Assembly: GCF_900100945.1 (NCBI RefSeq)
Contig: NZ_FNCG01000011.1
Coordinates: forward strand, 170,552 to 234,551
Length of the DNA: 64,000 nucleotides
Source: Mucilaginibacter gossypii
GTDB lineage: Bacteria; Bacteroidota; Bacteroidia; Sphingobacteriales; Sphingobacteriaceae
Direction: 5' to 3'
Shown here: positions 43,612 to 52,554 of the stretch, one piece after another
Numbering within the stretch: position 1 is the stretch's first letter
Layout: the number at the start of each line of letters is the position of its first letter
Program-made: the position numbers and the translations under genes
Notes under the pieces: model-generated
What the model was told of the DNA's origin: nothing
Database searches by the model: none
What the model saw: only the letters and a program-made list of their open reading frames with translations

Positions 43612-44160
43612 ATGAAAATATATACTAAAACGGGCGATAAAGGGTTTACCTCATTAATTGGCGGTACACGCGTGCCCAAGCATCATATCCGCATTGAAAG
43701 CTATGGTACGGTTGATGAGCTTAACTCGTACATCGGGCTTATTGGTGATCAGGATATTGATGCACATGATAAGGAGGTATTGAAGCAGATACAGGACAGG
43801 TTGTTTACAATTGGCTCTTCACTGGCAGCCGACCCTGAGCGGTCAAGGATGATTATTCCGGACCTTAACATGAGTGATGTGGAAATGCTGGAAGCAGAAA
43901 TGGATACCATGAATGAAAGCCTGCCGGCGCTTAAACATTTTATTTTACCTGGTGGCAGTAATGTGATTTCATTTTGCCATATTGCAAGATGTGTTTGCCG
44001 CCGTGCCGAGAGGATAACCGTTCAGCTTGCCGAAGAAAGTACAGTTGATGAAAAAGTGAATATTTATCTGAACAGGTTGAGTGATTACCTGTTCACTTTG
44101 GCTCGCAAAATTGCTAATGCTAATAAAATAGCTGAAAATCAGTGGATACCACGGGTTTGA
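43612..44160 (+). CDS. cob(I)alamin adenosyltransferase, PduO type
   Basis: A 182-residue protein. YTKTGDKGFTSLIGGTRV near residue 4 is the ATP-binding loop, HHIRIESYGTVDELNSYIG the next conserved block, and CVCRRAERITVQL the C-terminal helix with the RRAER signature. It transfers adenosyl to reduced corrinoid to make coenzyme B12. No other cobalamin gene is in view, so the cell may use salvaged cobalamin. Followed by the DUF2795 gene with its own promoter. Confidence 0.93.
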   Translation: MKIYTKTGDKGFTSLIGGTRVPKHHIRIESYGTVDELNSYIGLIGDQDIDAHDKEVLKQIQDRLFTIGSSLAADPERSRMIIPDLNMSDVEMLEAEMDTMNESLPALKHFILPGGSNVISFCHIARCVCRRAERITVQLAEESTVDEKVNIYLNRLSDYLFTLARKIANANKIAENQWIPRV

Positions 44161-44177
44161 AAAATTGAAAAAAAATA

Positions 44178-44209
44178 TTGATATTCAATTTGAAAATGTT
44201 ATACTTTTG
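44178..44209 (+). promoter_or_regulatory. Bacteroidota-type promoter of DUF2795 gene
   Basis: TTG (44178-44180) and TACTTTTG (44202-44209) are 21 bases apart and fit the -33 TTG / -7 TAnnTTTG consensus. Transcription would start near 44216, giving a 39-base leader before the ATG at 44255. This is the best promoter match in the window. Confidence 0.55.
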
Positions 44210-44254
44210 CGAAAAAGTAAATTTTACTGATAATTATAAATATAAATAAAAACG

Positions 44255-44476
44255 ATGTATTGGACACTTGAACTGGCATCGCACCTGGAAGATGCACCAT
44301 GGCCCGCAACTAAAGATGAATTAATTGATTATGCTATCCGTTCAGGCGCTCCTGTTGAGGTTATCGAAAACCTTCAGGCACTTGAAGACGATGGCGAACC
44401 GTACGAAAACATAGAAGAGATCTGGCCGGATTATCCGACTAAAGACGACTTCTTCTTTAATGAAGACGAGTACTAA
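44255..44476 (+). CDS. DUF2795 domain protein
   Basis: A 73-residue acidic protein (MYWTLELASHLEDAPWPATK ... DFFFNEDEY). It matches the small DUF2795 proteins that are nearly invariant in Bacteroidota. Trp and acidic residues dominate. Function unknown; strong conservation suggests a general role. Own promoter upstream, hairpin terminator downstream. Confidence 0.85.
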   Translation: MYWTLELASHLEDAPWPATKDELIDYAIRSGAPVEVIENLQALEDDGEPYENIEEIWPDYPTKDDFFFNEDEY

Positions 44477-44487
44477 ACACGATAATG

Positions 44488-44513
44488 AAACCCTTAGCAA
44501 TGAGGGTTTTTTT
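44488..44513 (+). terminator. hairpin terminator of DUF2795 gene
   Basis: AAACCC (44488-44493) pairs with GGGTTT (44504-44509), followed by TTTT. It lies 12 bases past the stop codon. Confidence 0.65.
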
Positions 44514-44586
44514 ATTAACCGCTAATTTTGGAATGGTTTTGGTATAGGTAATTACACATTTACTTAACTACTAAAAACATAACAAA

Positions 44587-44736
44587 ATGAGAGGTTTATT
44601 GTACATTATCGCTGTTATTCTGGTTATAGGATGGCTGTTTGGAGCATTTATACACCCATTTGGGGGTGGTTTGATTCACATACTATTGGTAATAGCTATC
44701 ATAGCTGTACTTTTAGGTGTAATCAGACGGGCATAA
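44587..44736 (+). CDS. Lmo0937-family small membrane protein
   Basis: A 49-residue protein: MRGLLYIIAVILVIGWLFGA, a central FIHPFGGG and a second helix LIHILLVIAIIAVLLGVI. The two hydrophobic helices around a short loop and the RR-type basic end match the Lmo0937/DUF5670 family of small integral membrane proteins, often linked to stress or envelope functions. It has a free-standing position between DUF2795 and ispD and a terminator just downstream. Confidence 0.75.
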   Translation: MRGLLYIIAVILVIGWLFGAFIHPFGGGLIHILLVIAIIAVLLGVIRRA

Positions 44737-44762
44737 CAAATTTAACCTTGTATTGCAAATCG

Positions 44763-44795
44763 AAAAAGCCGCAGACTTTATAGCTGTGGCTTTTT
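44763..44795. terminator. bidirectional hairpin terminator
   Basis: AAAAAGCCGCAG (44763-44774) pairs with CTGTGGCTTTTT (44784-44795) with one G-T wobble. It serves the small membrane gene from the left and ispD from the right, and overlaps the ispD stop at 44778. Confidence 0.7.
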
Positions 44796-45506
44796 GCTTA
44801 AAAGCAGTTCGGCAATAGCGATATCTTCGGGGAAGGTGATCTTGATGTTGCTGTGATCGCCTTCGGTAAGTTTTATTTCGGCGCCATATTGCTCAACAAC
44901 GCTTGCGTCATCTGTAAACCTGGTATCAAATGGTTGTTCATAAGCTTTTCTTAATAGTGAAGCCCTGAAAGTTTGCGGGGTTTGCACCAGGTAAATCTCA
45001 TCTCTGACCAGGCTTACCGAGCGGCTTTCTTTTACCTGACGTATCGAATCGCGGCTTTTAACGGCCACTACCGCTGTGCCATGCTTAGCGGCGCATTGGT
45101 AAGCTTCATCAATAATGTAGGGTGAAGTAAGCGGCCGTACGGCATCCTGTACAGCAACAAGGGCTTCCCGATCGGTAATCAGGTTAAGCCCGTTCTTAAC
45201 CGAATGAAAACGGGTTTCTCCGCCCGTAATCAACTGATGGGGAATGGTAAATGAATATTCCTGAATCAATTGCTGCCAGTAAGTATGATAAGCTGCTGGT
45301 AAAACCAGTATAATGGCTGGTTTCGCCTCTGATTGCTCAAAGGCTTCAATGGTATGCATTAATATGGGTTTGCCGTGAAGTAGTAAAAATTGTTTAGGGA
45401 CCGCCGATTGCATTCGACTGCCCGAACCTCCTGCTACTATGATAACGTAGTTTTTGTTTTGAGATGTGAGATGTGAGATATGAGATGTGAGATTGGACGT
45501 TGTCAT
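44778..45506 (-). CDS. ispD: 2-C-methyl-D-erythritol 4-phosphate cytidylyltransferase
   Basis: A 242-residue IspD of the MEP isoprenoid pathway. The CTP-binding loop is IIVAGGSGSRM; DAVRPLTSPYIIDEAY and VVAVKSRDSI follow; EGDHSNIKITFPEDIAIAE ends the protein. The first 16 residues (TTSNLTSHISHLTSQ) are encoded by an intergenic TGAGATATGAGATG-type repeat; the family normally begins at the NYVIIVAGG strand. No other start codon exists between, so the repeat supplies the start region. Confidence 0.93.
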   Translation of the reverse strand: MTTSNLTSHISHLTSQNKNYVIIVAGGSGSRMQSAVPKQFLLLHGKPILMHTIEAFEQSEAKPAIILVLPAAYHTYWQQLIQEYSFTIPHQLITGGETRFHSVKNGLNLITDREALVAVQDAVRPLTSPYIIDEAYQCAAKHGTAVVAVKSRDSIRQVKESRSVSLVRDEIYLVQTPQTFRASLLRKAYEQPFDTRFTDDASVVEQYGAEIKLTEGDHSNIKITFPEDIAIAELLLSKKPQL

Positions 45507-45652
45507 AATTTAAGTTAACTAATATCTAACAAAATTGGCCGCAAAAAAAATTAGATCTGAAAACAAATAGAATGTCTCAGATCTAATAAACTACAAAAAA
45601 ATGAGATATGAAACCATGGTCTCATATCTCAAATCTTATATCTCAAATCCAA
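45459..45652. repeat. TGAGATRTGAGAT repeat, inverted across the ispD-queA gap
   Basis: GAGATGTGAGATATGAGATG-type words (45463-45495) run into the ispD start. The opposite side of the gap carries ATGAGATATGAAACC and CTCATATCTCAAATC then TTATATCTCAAATC (45601-45649), so the halves can pair. Confidence 0.65.
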
Positions 45653-45657
45653 AAAGA

Positions 45658-46707
45658 TTAGATGATCAGCATCGCATCACCGTAGCTGTAAAAACGATAT
45701 TTTTCTTTTACGGCAATTTCGTATGCATTCATTACGTGCTCGTAACCGCCGAATGCCGAAATCATCATCAATAGTGTTGACTCAGGTGTATGGAAGTTGG
45801 TGATCATTGAGTTAGCGATGCTGAAATCATACGGCGGGAAAATGAATTTGCTGGTCCAGTCGTTAGCAGCTTTCAGGGTTTTGTTTGCCGATACAGCCGA
45901 TTCAATGGCACGCATTGAAGTTGTGCCAACTGCACAGATGCGTGCTTTGCGTTCAATGCCGCGGTTTACAATATCAGCTTGTTTTTGCTCAATGATAAAT
46001 TGCTCCGAATCCATTTTGTGTTTGGTTAAATCCTCAACCTCAACCGGGCGGAAGGTACCTAAACCAACGTGCAAAGTAACTTCCGCAAAATCAACACCTT
46101 TTAATTCAAGGCGTTTCATAAGCTCACGGCTGAAGTGTAAACCGGCAGTAGGAGCAGCAACGGCGCCTTCATGTTTAGCGAAAATGGTTTGGTAACGCTC
46201 TTTATCTTCTGCAGTAGCTTTGCGTTTAATGTATTTAGGCAGTGGTGTTTCGCCTAAAATTTCAACGTTACGACGGAATTCTTCGTCTGTACCGTCAAAC
46301 AAAAAGCGGATAGTACGGCCGCGTGAAGTGGTGTTGTCAACAACTTCTGCAATCAGCAAATCGTCATCGCCAAAATATAATTTATTGCCTACACGTATTT
46401 TACGGGCTGGGTCAACCAGTACATCCCATAAACGCAGTTCTTTATTCAATTCGCGTAGCAAAAATACTTCGATGGTAGCACCGGTTTTTTCTTTGTTGCC
46501 ATATAAACGGGCAGGGAAAACTTTAGTATTATTAAGGATCATTACATCCTTATCATCAAAATAATCCAGCACGTCTTTAAATATTTTATGCTCAATTTTG
46601 CCCGAATCTTTGTGTAAAACCATTAAACGTGATTCATCGCGGGTGGCAGAGGGTGTATGGGCGATAAGGGATTCAGGTAAGTTGAATTTAAATTGAGATA
46701 ATTTCAT
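45658..46707 (-). CDS. queA: S-adenosylmethionine:tRNA ribosyltransferase-isomerase
   Basis: A 349-residue QueA. It opens LSQFKFNLPESLIAHTPSA; DVMILNNTKVFPARLYG, VAAPTAGLHFSRELM and NFHTPESTLLMMISAF are family hallmarks. The enzyme adds the epoxy-cyclopentanediol of SAM to preQ1-tRNA in queuosine synthesis. No other queuosine gene is in view. A TACATTTG element lies 28-35 bases upstream of the ATG. Confidence 0.96.
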   Translation of the reverse strand: MKLSQFKFNLPESLIAHTPSATRDESRLMVLHKDSGKIEHKIFKDVLDYFDDKDVMILNNTKVFPARLYGNKEKTGATIEVFLLRELNKELRLWDVLVDPARKIRVGNKLYFGDDDLLIAEVVDNTTSRGRTIRFLFDGTDEEFRRNVEILGETPLPKYIKRKATAEDKERYQTIFAKHEGAVAAPTAGLHFSRELMKRLELKGVDFAEVTLHVGLGTFRPVEVEDLTKHKMDSEQFIIEQKQADIVNRGIERKARICAVGTTSMRAIESAVSANKTLKAANDWTSKFIFPPYDFSIANSMITNFHTPESTLLMMISAFGGYEHVMNAYEIAVKEKYRFYSYGDAMLII

Positions 46708-46734
46708 GCTTGTTTTTATGAATTTTCAAGGGCG

Positions 46735-46742
46735 CAAATGTA
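46735..46742 (-). promoter_or_regulatory. candidate -7 element of queA
   Basis: Read on the minus strand TACATTTG fits TAnnTTTG and would give a leader of about 20 bases. The -33 TTG is not evident. Confidence 0.4.
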
Positions 46743-46968
46743 CGAATTTTTTTGTTAATTTAACAGATTTTTTTAAGAAGCAGTTTAATTACACTACCAT
46801 TATATTAATTGCAAAATGCTGTAACTTAAATCATGTACTGTTGTCTAAAAAAATATTAGCAGGCGGCTTAACATATCAGTAATAAAAGCGCCCGTTATAT
46901 TATGTATTACCTCCACGCTTTAACCGTGCAATTAGGATTGATTAACAAGTAAGATCAAAATAAGTTAT

Positions 46969-48216
46969 ATGCTTTTTTTAAAACTTTTAAGGGAAAGTTT
47001 TTTGTTTGCCGGCGATGCCCTGCGGCAGAATAAAACACGTACGTTGCTGTCATTGCTTGGGGTAACTATTGGTATATTTACTATCATAGCTGTACAATCG
47101 GCAGTTGATACCCTGCGTAATAATCTGCAAAATAGTGTTAATAAGTTGGGTAATAACAGTATATATGTGCAAAAGTGGCCCTGGGTAGGTGGTAGCGATT
47201 TCCCATGGTGGAAATACCTGCAAAGGCCTGAATCTGACCTTCGCGATTTTAACGAACTTTCGCGCCGTATCACAACAGCCGAGGCATTATCATACGAAAT
47301 AAATATTGATAACCGCACCATAAAGTATAAAAGCAACACGGTTGAAGGTGCCCAGGTAGACGCTGCATCGCAGGATCATGACAAAACCTGGAATTTTGAC
47401 CTTGAGAGCGGTCGTTACTTTACCGAAATGGAATCAAAAACCGGGGCGCCTATAACCGATATCGGTTATGATATAGCCCAGGCCCTTTTCCCCGATGGCG
47501 ACGCCGTAGGTAAGCAGATCAAGGTTATGGGGCGGTATGTGACCATTGTAGGCGTGTTTTCAAAACAGGGTAAGGATATGCTTGGTATATCTACAGATAA
47601 GGAGGTGCTGTTGCCCCTTAACTTTGCCCGCAACTTAATTGATATACAGAGTTCAAAATATGGTCCTTCAATTATTGTGCGCGGAAAAAAAGGAATCCCG
47701 ACCGATGATGTTGAAAGTGAAATTAAAGGGCTTATGCGTTCTATCAGGAGGCTGAGGCCCGGTGCCGATGATAATTTTTCGTTAAACCGTACAACCATGA
47801 TCACCCAGCAGCTCGACGATCTTTTTAAAGTGGTCAACATCGCCGGTGCTATCATTGGCGGGTTCTCCATTTTAGTTGGTGGTTTTGGTATCGCTAATAT
47901 CATGTTCGTATCGGTAAAGGAACGCACCAATATCATAGGGATACAAAAATCATTAGGGGCTAAAAACTATTTCATATTATTGCAGTTTTTAATTGAATCG
48001 GTTTTGCTTTGTTTTGTGGGCGGGATCATCGGGTTGTTTTTTGTATATCTGGCCACGTTTGCCGTAAAGGCCGCTTTAGATGTACAGGTAATACTTGATG
48101 CCGCTAACGTTACACGGGGTTTAAGCTATTCAATTATAATAGGGGTGATAGCTGGCATTATTCCCGCGTATTCGGCCTCGAGGCTAGACCCGGTAGAAGC
48201 TATCCGTACAAACTAA
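46969..48216 (+). CDS. MacB/FtsX-type ABC transporter permease
   Basis: A 415-residue permease: helix near 25-45 (TLLSLLGVTIGIFTIIAV), a periplasmic MacB_PCD domain (about 50-265), then three FtsX helices (about 280-405) with ERTNIIGIQKSLGAKNYFIL as the coupling loop. Such permeases work with LolD/MacB ATPases in export or lipoprotein extrusion without themselves channelling. The only such ATPase in view is at 37795. The DUF3347 lipoprotein gene begins 7 bases after its stop. Confidence 0.9.
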   Translation: MLFLKLLRESFLFAGDALRQNKTRTLLSLLGVTIGIFTIIAVQSAVDTLRNNLQNSVNKLGNNSIYVQKWPWVGGSDFPWWKYLQRPESDLRDFNELSRRITTAEALSYEINIDNRTIKYKSNTVEGAQVDAASQDHDKTWNFDLESGRYFTEMESKTGAPITDIGYDIAQALFPDGDAVGKQIKVMGRYVTIVGVFSKQGKDMLGISTDKEVLLPLNFARNLIDIQSSKYGPSIIVRGKKGIPTDDVESEIKGLMRSIRRLRPGADDNFSLNRTTMITQQLDDLFKVVNIAGAIIGGFSILVGGFGIANIMFVSVKERTNIIGIQKSLGAKNYFILLQFLIESVLLCFVGGIIGLFFVYLATFAVKAALDVQVILDAANVTRGLSYSIIIGVIAGIIPAYSASRLDPVEAIRTN

Positions 48217-48223
48217 TTGTAAT

Positions 48224-48757
48224 ATGAAAATAATTAAAGGATTTTGTTTTTTAGCGGCTTTAGCCGTTGCCGCTGCATGTAATCAGCCTGCCAAACAACA
48301 GGATACTGCTAAAGTGGATACGACAGTTGCTGCAAAGCCTGAAGCGGAAACCCAGGTTGCAGATACAGGTAACACCAGTGATGTTTTTAAGGCTTATATC
48401 GCTTTAAAAGATGAGTTTATTAAATCGGACCCCACCGGCATAAAAACAGCCGCTACAGCTTTGGAAGGTAAGCTTTCGGGTATAAAAGGTTGCAGCGAAA
48501 CAGCTGCTGTGGCGCACCAGATAAGCAATGCAGCAGATATCAAAGCCCAGCGTGAAGCGTTTTTGGTATTAAGTAAAGATGTTATCGCTTTGGTAAAAGG
48601 TGCGAAATTCAAGTCGGCGCCAATTTATGTTGATTTTTGCCCAATGGCCGATGGCGGAAAAGGGGGGTACTGGCTTTCGTCAACAAAACCAATTGTAAAT
48701 CCCTATTTTCCGGAACATATGAAAGAGTGCGGAACGGTGAAAGAACAGATTAACTAA
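48224..48757 (+). CDS. DUF3347 lipoprotein
   Basis: A 177-residue predicted lipoprotein (signal ending AVAAACNQ, Cys near 19). The C-terminal 130 residues match DUF3347: ALKDEFIKSD, then VDFCPMADGGKGGYWLSS and NPYFPEHMKECG with conserved Cys and Met. DUF3347 occurs at the end of CusB-like copper adaptor proteins and in copper-linked proteins, so metal binding is plausible. It follows the permease by 7 bases, so the two may act together. A terminator lies at 48802. Confidence 0.85.
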   Translation: MKIIKGFCFLAALAVAAACNQPAKQQDTAKVDTTVAAKPEAETQVADTGNTSDVFKAYIALKDEFIKSDPTGIKTAATALEGKLSGIKGCSETAAVAHQISNAADIKAQREAFLVLSKDVIALVKGAKFKSAPIYVDFCPMADGGKGGYWLSSTKPIVNPYFPEHMKECGTVKEQIN

Positions 48758-48801
48758 GATCGTTGATCTCACTGATTACGTTGATTTCGTTGATCATATT
48801 T

Positions 48802-48831
48802 AAAGCGATAGGCGATCCCTATCGCTTTTTT
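48802..48831 (+). terminator. hairpin terminator of DUF3347 gene
   Basis: AAAGCGATAGG (48802-48812) pairs exactly with CCTATCGCTTT (48818-48828), followed by TT and TATTTT. It lies 45 bases past the stop. Confidence 0.75.
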
Positions 48832-49140
48832 ATTTTGAACCAGGATTTTCATGATTGAAGGATTTTATGATATTTTAAAGCGATTTGTATACTGATTGCT
48901 TCGCTGCCCGTAGACTTCGTCTACGGAGGATTTATGTATGTAGTTTGCAACCACGTACATAGGTTATTGTGACATGATTTCATTAGTGTGCAGGGCTGGA
49001 GTTACAAACTCCGGGTATAGTTTATTCGAAGGCATAGGCTTCGAATAGCGGGGACTTCGACTAGCGGAGGTTTTTAAACCTTTAGCCTTTAGGCTTTTAC
49101 CTTTCGCCTCGATCCAAAATCGAACATCCGAAATCCGAAG
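48832..49140. repeat. cluster of three perfect hairpins and degenerate words
   Basis: CCGTAGAC/GTCTACGG (48908-48926), GGAGTT/AACTCC (48998-49012) and ATTCGAAG/CTTCGAAT (49024-49046) are three perfect hairpins in 140 bases. AAATCGAACATCCGA follows at 49117-49131. Part of a 383-base gap (48758-49140) that otherwise holds only the terminator and no gene. Confidence 0.7.
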
Positions 49141-52100
49141 TTACACTGATTGCCTGATATGTTTTACCAATTTGCTGTACAGTACTTCAGGAACAAAAGG
49201 TTTAGTCAGATAATCACACATGCCCGCTTCCAGCGCTTGTTGGTAGGTTTCGGGCATGGCGTCGGCCGTTAGGGCTATGATGGGCAAATCGGGCTGTTTT
49301 TGTTTAATCACCGCCGTTGCTTCAAAGCCGTTCATAACTGGCATTTGCAGGTCCATAATAATAAGGTCATAAGAATTTTGATTAGCCAGGTCAACAGCTA
49401 TTTGCCCGTTTAATGCTTCGTGAACGTGGGCATTCCAGCGTCTTAAAAATTTGCCGGCTATCATCAGGTTCATTTTGTTGTCGTCAACAACTAAAATATT
49501 CATGCCCTGTAAATTGTTGGTTGGAGCATTAGCCGTAACAGCACCCTGTTTCAGAGCGGTGGTTTCGGGGGCGAGGGCGAAATTTATAGCAAAACTAAAT
49601 GTGGTACCCTTACCCAGTTCGCTTGATACTGCAATTGTACCTTTATGCAGCTCAACCAGCCGTTTGGTAATAGCGAGGCCTAAACCGGTACCTCCATAGT
49701 CATTATCAATTACCTGTTGGTCCTGCATAAAAGGATCAAAAACAATGTTGAAGCTTTCGGGCGAAATGCCTATACCTGTATCGGCAACCGCAAATTTAAT
49801 ATTAACGGTGTTTGGGGTTATCACATCCTTATCCAACCGGATAATAACCTTACCTGTATGTGTAAATTTAATGGCATTACTGATCAGATTATTAAGTATC
49901 TGACTCAGTCGCATCGCATCACCAATTAAATCTCCGGGAATGGTATCATCTGCTATCAATTCAAGTCTTAGTTTTTTTTCGGCCGCCTTCGGCTCAAAAG
50001 ATTGCTTTATTTTATGGATTAGCTGGTGAATGTTGAACCGTGAGTTATTTAGTTGCAGTTTGCCAGCCTCAATCTTATTATAATCTAAAATGTCATTGAT
50101 AATGGCCAGCAGGTTTTCGCCCGAAAACTTGAGCGTATTGAGGTATTCCACCTGGTCGGGCCTTGGGTTTTCGTCAAGTAACAGGTTGGTTGTGCCAATA
50201 ACCGCGTTCATCGGCGTACGGATCTCATGGCTCATGATGGATAAAAATTCCGACTTGAACTTAGACGACTTTTCGGCCATTTCTTTAGCCCAGATCAGGT
50301 CCTGCCGCGCTTTCTCCTGGTCTGTTATGTCTTCGCCAAGCGCTGTGGTCTCCTTAAAAACGCCGTTTTCGTCATAAAAAACCGTATTTTGCCAGCTTAT
50401 TATCCGTTGCTCGCCGTTACGGCAAATAATAGGGTTAATGTAATGCGGTAAAAAACTGTCATTTATAAACCAGTTCTTTAAAAAATCTTTCAGATCATCG
50501 GGAATAAAATTGTCCATCCAATTCATGCCAATGATCTCGGCTTGACTATATCCTACCAGGTTTGCCAGGTATTTGTTGCAAAAGGTAACAATGCCACTGT
50601 CGTTAACCGTTATTGCTATCATATTAACAGTTTCTAATACCCGCCGGTATTTGCTTTCAACGTTTCTGAAATCAAGCTCAGCCTGCTTGCGTTCCGTAAT
50701 ATCCTGCAGGGTACCTATAATTTTACGCACACTTCCGTCGTCATTATACAGACGTTTGCCCGCTATAATGCTCAGGTGTTTGATATTGCCGCCAGTAGTT
50801 ATGATGCGGTATTCATAGGATGAATCCATGTTGCTTAACTCGTTACGCAATAAGCTCCTGACAATAAACCTGTCGTTAGGATGTACATGCTTAAGCAGCA
50901 ACTTTATAAAACAGCGCTGGCATGAAGAGGTATCCTGGTTAAGTTCATAAATGCCGTTCAACTCTTCCGACCAGGACAGGCGACGCGACGCGACGTCATA
51001 TTTCCAGTTGCCTATTTTAGCAATGGCCTGGGCTTCCATCAGTTCAAGCTGGCTTAGTTTAACCGCTTTATCGGCAAGGCGGGCCTCGGTAATATCCTGG
51101 ATAATGCCAAATGTGCGTGTAACTGTGTCTGACAGTAATTTCTTTTCGCCGCGTTGGATCCTGATATATTTTAAGTTGCCCGCCGGTGTGATAAATTTAT
51201 GCTCAAGTTGGTTTTGTGTTGTTGTGCGGATGGATGCAAGGTATTCAAAAACGTTCTCCCTGTCGTCAGGATGTACCAGGCTTATATAATATTGAAAGTG
51301 GTTCATGCCTGTGGGGATATCTTCAATCCCGAGCAGGTCATTGAGGTTGGCCGACCAAAATGTTTCCTTACTCTCGTGGTCATACCACCAGTTGCCTATT
51401 TTAGCAATGTTTTGAGCTTCCAGTAACTGATCTTCGTTTTCTTTAAGGGCCCGTTCATATTTCTTTTGTTCGGTTATATCCACTACTGAAGCCGAGATCC
51501 GGCCGGTATAACCTGTTGTTTTATCAAATACGGGGGTAAAGTTAGCTGTAAAGGAATGTCCGCTTTCGTAGTCTGATAAAAACTCTATTGATATGGGTTT
51601 GCGGTTTTCTATTACATAGTTTAAAGCCCTGTCATACTTCTCGGCTTTTTGCGGGCCCACTACCTTATCGAGCGTTTTGCCAATCGCTATCCGCGGATCA
51701 ACTACGCGCTCGGTCATTTCATTAAACCATACGTTAATACAGGTTTTGTTTTCATCAAACTCAAAAATGATGTCATTTAACGAGTTAATGAGCGCGTTGA
51801 GATGATTACGACTTTCACGCAGCTTGGCATCATTAACTATAAGGCTTTGGTTAAGCTTCATTACGTTATTAACAGCATTTTTTAACTGGTATTGATAAGC
51901 CATCACCACTAAAAATGAGACATAGGCTATTACAGTGAAAACCCAAATAAGCACTATCAGCACTGCGGGCGAAATGGCAAGCCTGGGTGCGGTAAAATAG
52001 GCGGTTATAATAGCCGCAAGGTTAGCTTCGCAGATAATTATGAATTCCCTGCTTTTTTTGCAAAAAAGGGTTAGGGCAATAAAAATGGTTATTGCGCTAA

Positions 52101-52422
52101 ACAGGTACACATGTTCAAACCCGTTTTTGGCAAGTAAAATGCAGTTGTTTATGACCAGGAAAGACAAAACGGTTGCAAAAATCCCCGCTTTGTAAAAAAT
52201 TTTATTGTTACCGAAAGAAAAAAATAGCGTTATAGCACAAAAAAAACAGTTTATCGCCCTTAGCCAAAACGGATCGTAAGAATTGTGGAAGCAAAGATAG
52301 TGTAACGAGGGACTTGCAATAAATAAGCCTATGAGTAAAAGGCGGTAAACGGTAGCTTGGTTTTGGATCATTACCAATGAGTTACCTTTTAACGACATGT
52401 TTTGCAGTAATTTTTTAATCAA
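49141..52422 (-). CDS. hybrid PAS sensor histidine kinase with receiver domain
   Basis: A 1093-residue membrane sensor. Residues about 25-175 hold six membrane helices. Four PAS/PAC modules follow from about 205 to 705 (each ending in a motif such as GIIQDITEARLA or GTLQDITERKQAEL). The HisKA domain has FLSIMSHEIRTPMNAVIG with the phospho-His; the HATPase has N and G boxes (NNLISNAIKFTHTG, GTGLGLAITKRLVE). The C-terminal receiver has DDNKMN and DLQMPVMNG with the phospho-Asp. No partner regulator adjoins; signal unknown. Confidence 0.93.
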   Translation of the reverse strand: MIKKLLQNMSLKGNSLVMIQNQATVYRLLLIGLFIASPSLHYLCFHNSYDPFWLRAINCFFCAITLFFSFGNNKIFYKAGIFATVLSFLVINNCILLAKNGFEHVYLFSAITIFIALTLFCKKSREFIIICEANLAAIITAYFTAPRLAISPAVLIVLIWVFTVIAYVSFLVVMAYQYQLKNAVNNVMKLNQSLIVNDAKLRESRNHLNALINSLNDIIFEFDENKTCINVWFNEMTERVVDPRIAIGKTLDKVVGPQKAEKYDRALNYVIENRKPISIEFLSDYESGHSFTANFTPVFDKTTGYTGRISASVVDITEQKKYERALKENEDQLLEAQNIAKIGNWWYDHESKETFWSANLNDLLGIEDIPTGMNHFQYYISLVHPDDRENVFEYLASIRTTTQNQLEHKFITPAGNLKYIRIQRGEKKLLSDTVTRTFGIIQDITEARLADKAVKLSQLELMEAQAIAKIGNWKYDVASRRLSWSEELNGIYELNQDTSSCQRCFIKLLLKHVHPNDRFIVRSLLRNELSNMDSSYEYRIITTGGNIKHLSIIAGKRLYNDDGSVRKIIGTLQDITERKQAELDFRNVESKYRRVLETVNMIAITVNDSGIVTFCNKYLANLVGYSQAEIIGMNWMDNFIPDDLKDFLKNWFINDSFLPHYINPIICRNGEQRIISWQNTVFYDENGVFKETTALGEDITDQEKARQDLIWAKEMAEKSSKFKSEFLSIMSHEIRTPMNAVIGTTNLLLDENPRPDQVEYLNTLKFSGENLLAIINDILDYNKIEAGKLQLNNSRFNIHQLIHKIKQSFEPKAAEKKLRLELIADDTIPGDLIGDAMRLSQILNNLISNAIKFTHTGKVIIRLDKDVITPNTVNIKFAVADTGIGISPESFNIVFDPFMQDQQVIDNDYGGTGLGLAITKRLVELHKGTIAVSSELGKGTTFSFAINFALAPETTALKQGAVTANAPTNNLQGMNILVVDDNKMNLMIAGKFLRRWNAHVHEALNGQIAVDLANQNSYDLIIMDLQMPVMNGFEATAVIKQKQPDLPIIALTADAMPETYQQALEAGMCDYLTKPFVPEVLYSKLVKHIRQSV

Positions 52423-52528
52423 TTATTAACGTCTATAAGCACAAATACAGGTTGTAAAATAATAAATTTGGCCGAAAATTTTTACAAACAGTAAATTATA
52501 TTAGCGGTTATTAATACGCAGATTTATT

Positions 52529-52536
52529 TACATTTG
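52529..52536 (+). promoter_or_regulatory. candidate -7 element of citrate synthase gene
   Basis: TACATTTG fits TAnnTTTG and ends 18 bases before the ATG at 52555. It lies between the divergent kinase gene and gltA. No clear -33 TTG. Confidence 0.4.
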
Positions 52537-52554
52537 TTGCAGATACAAATTTCT

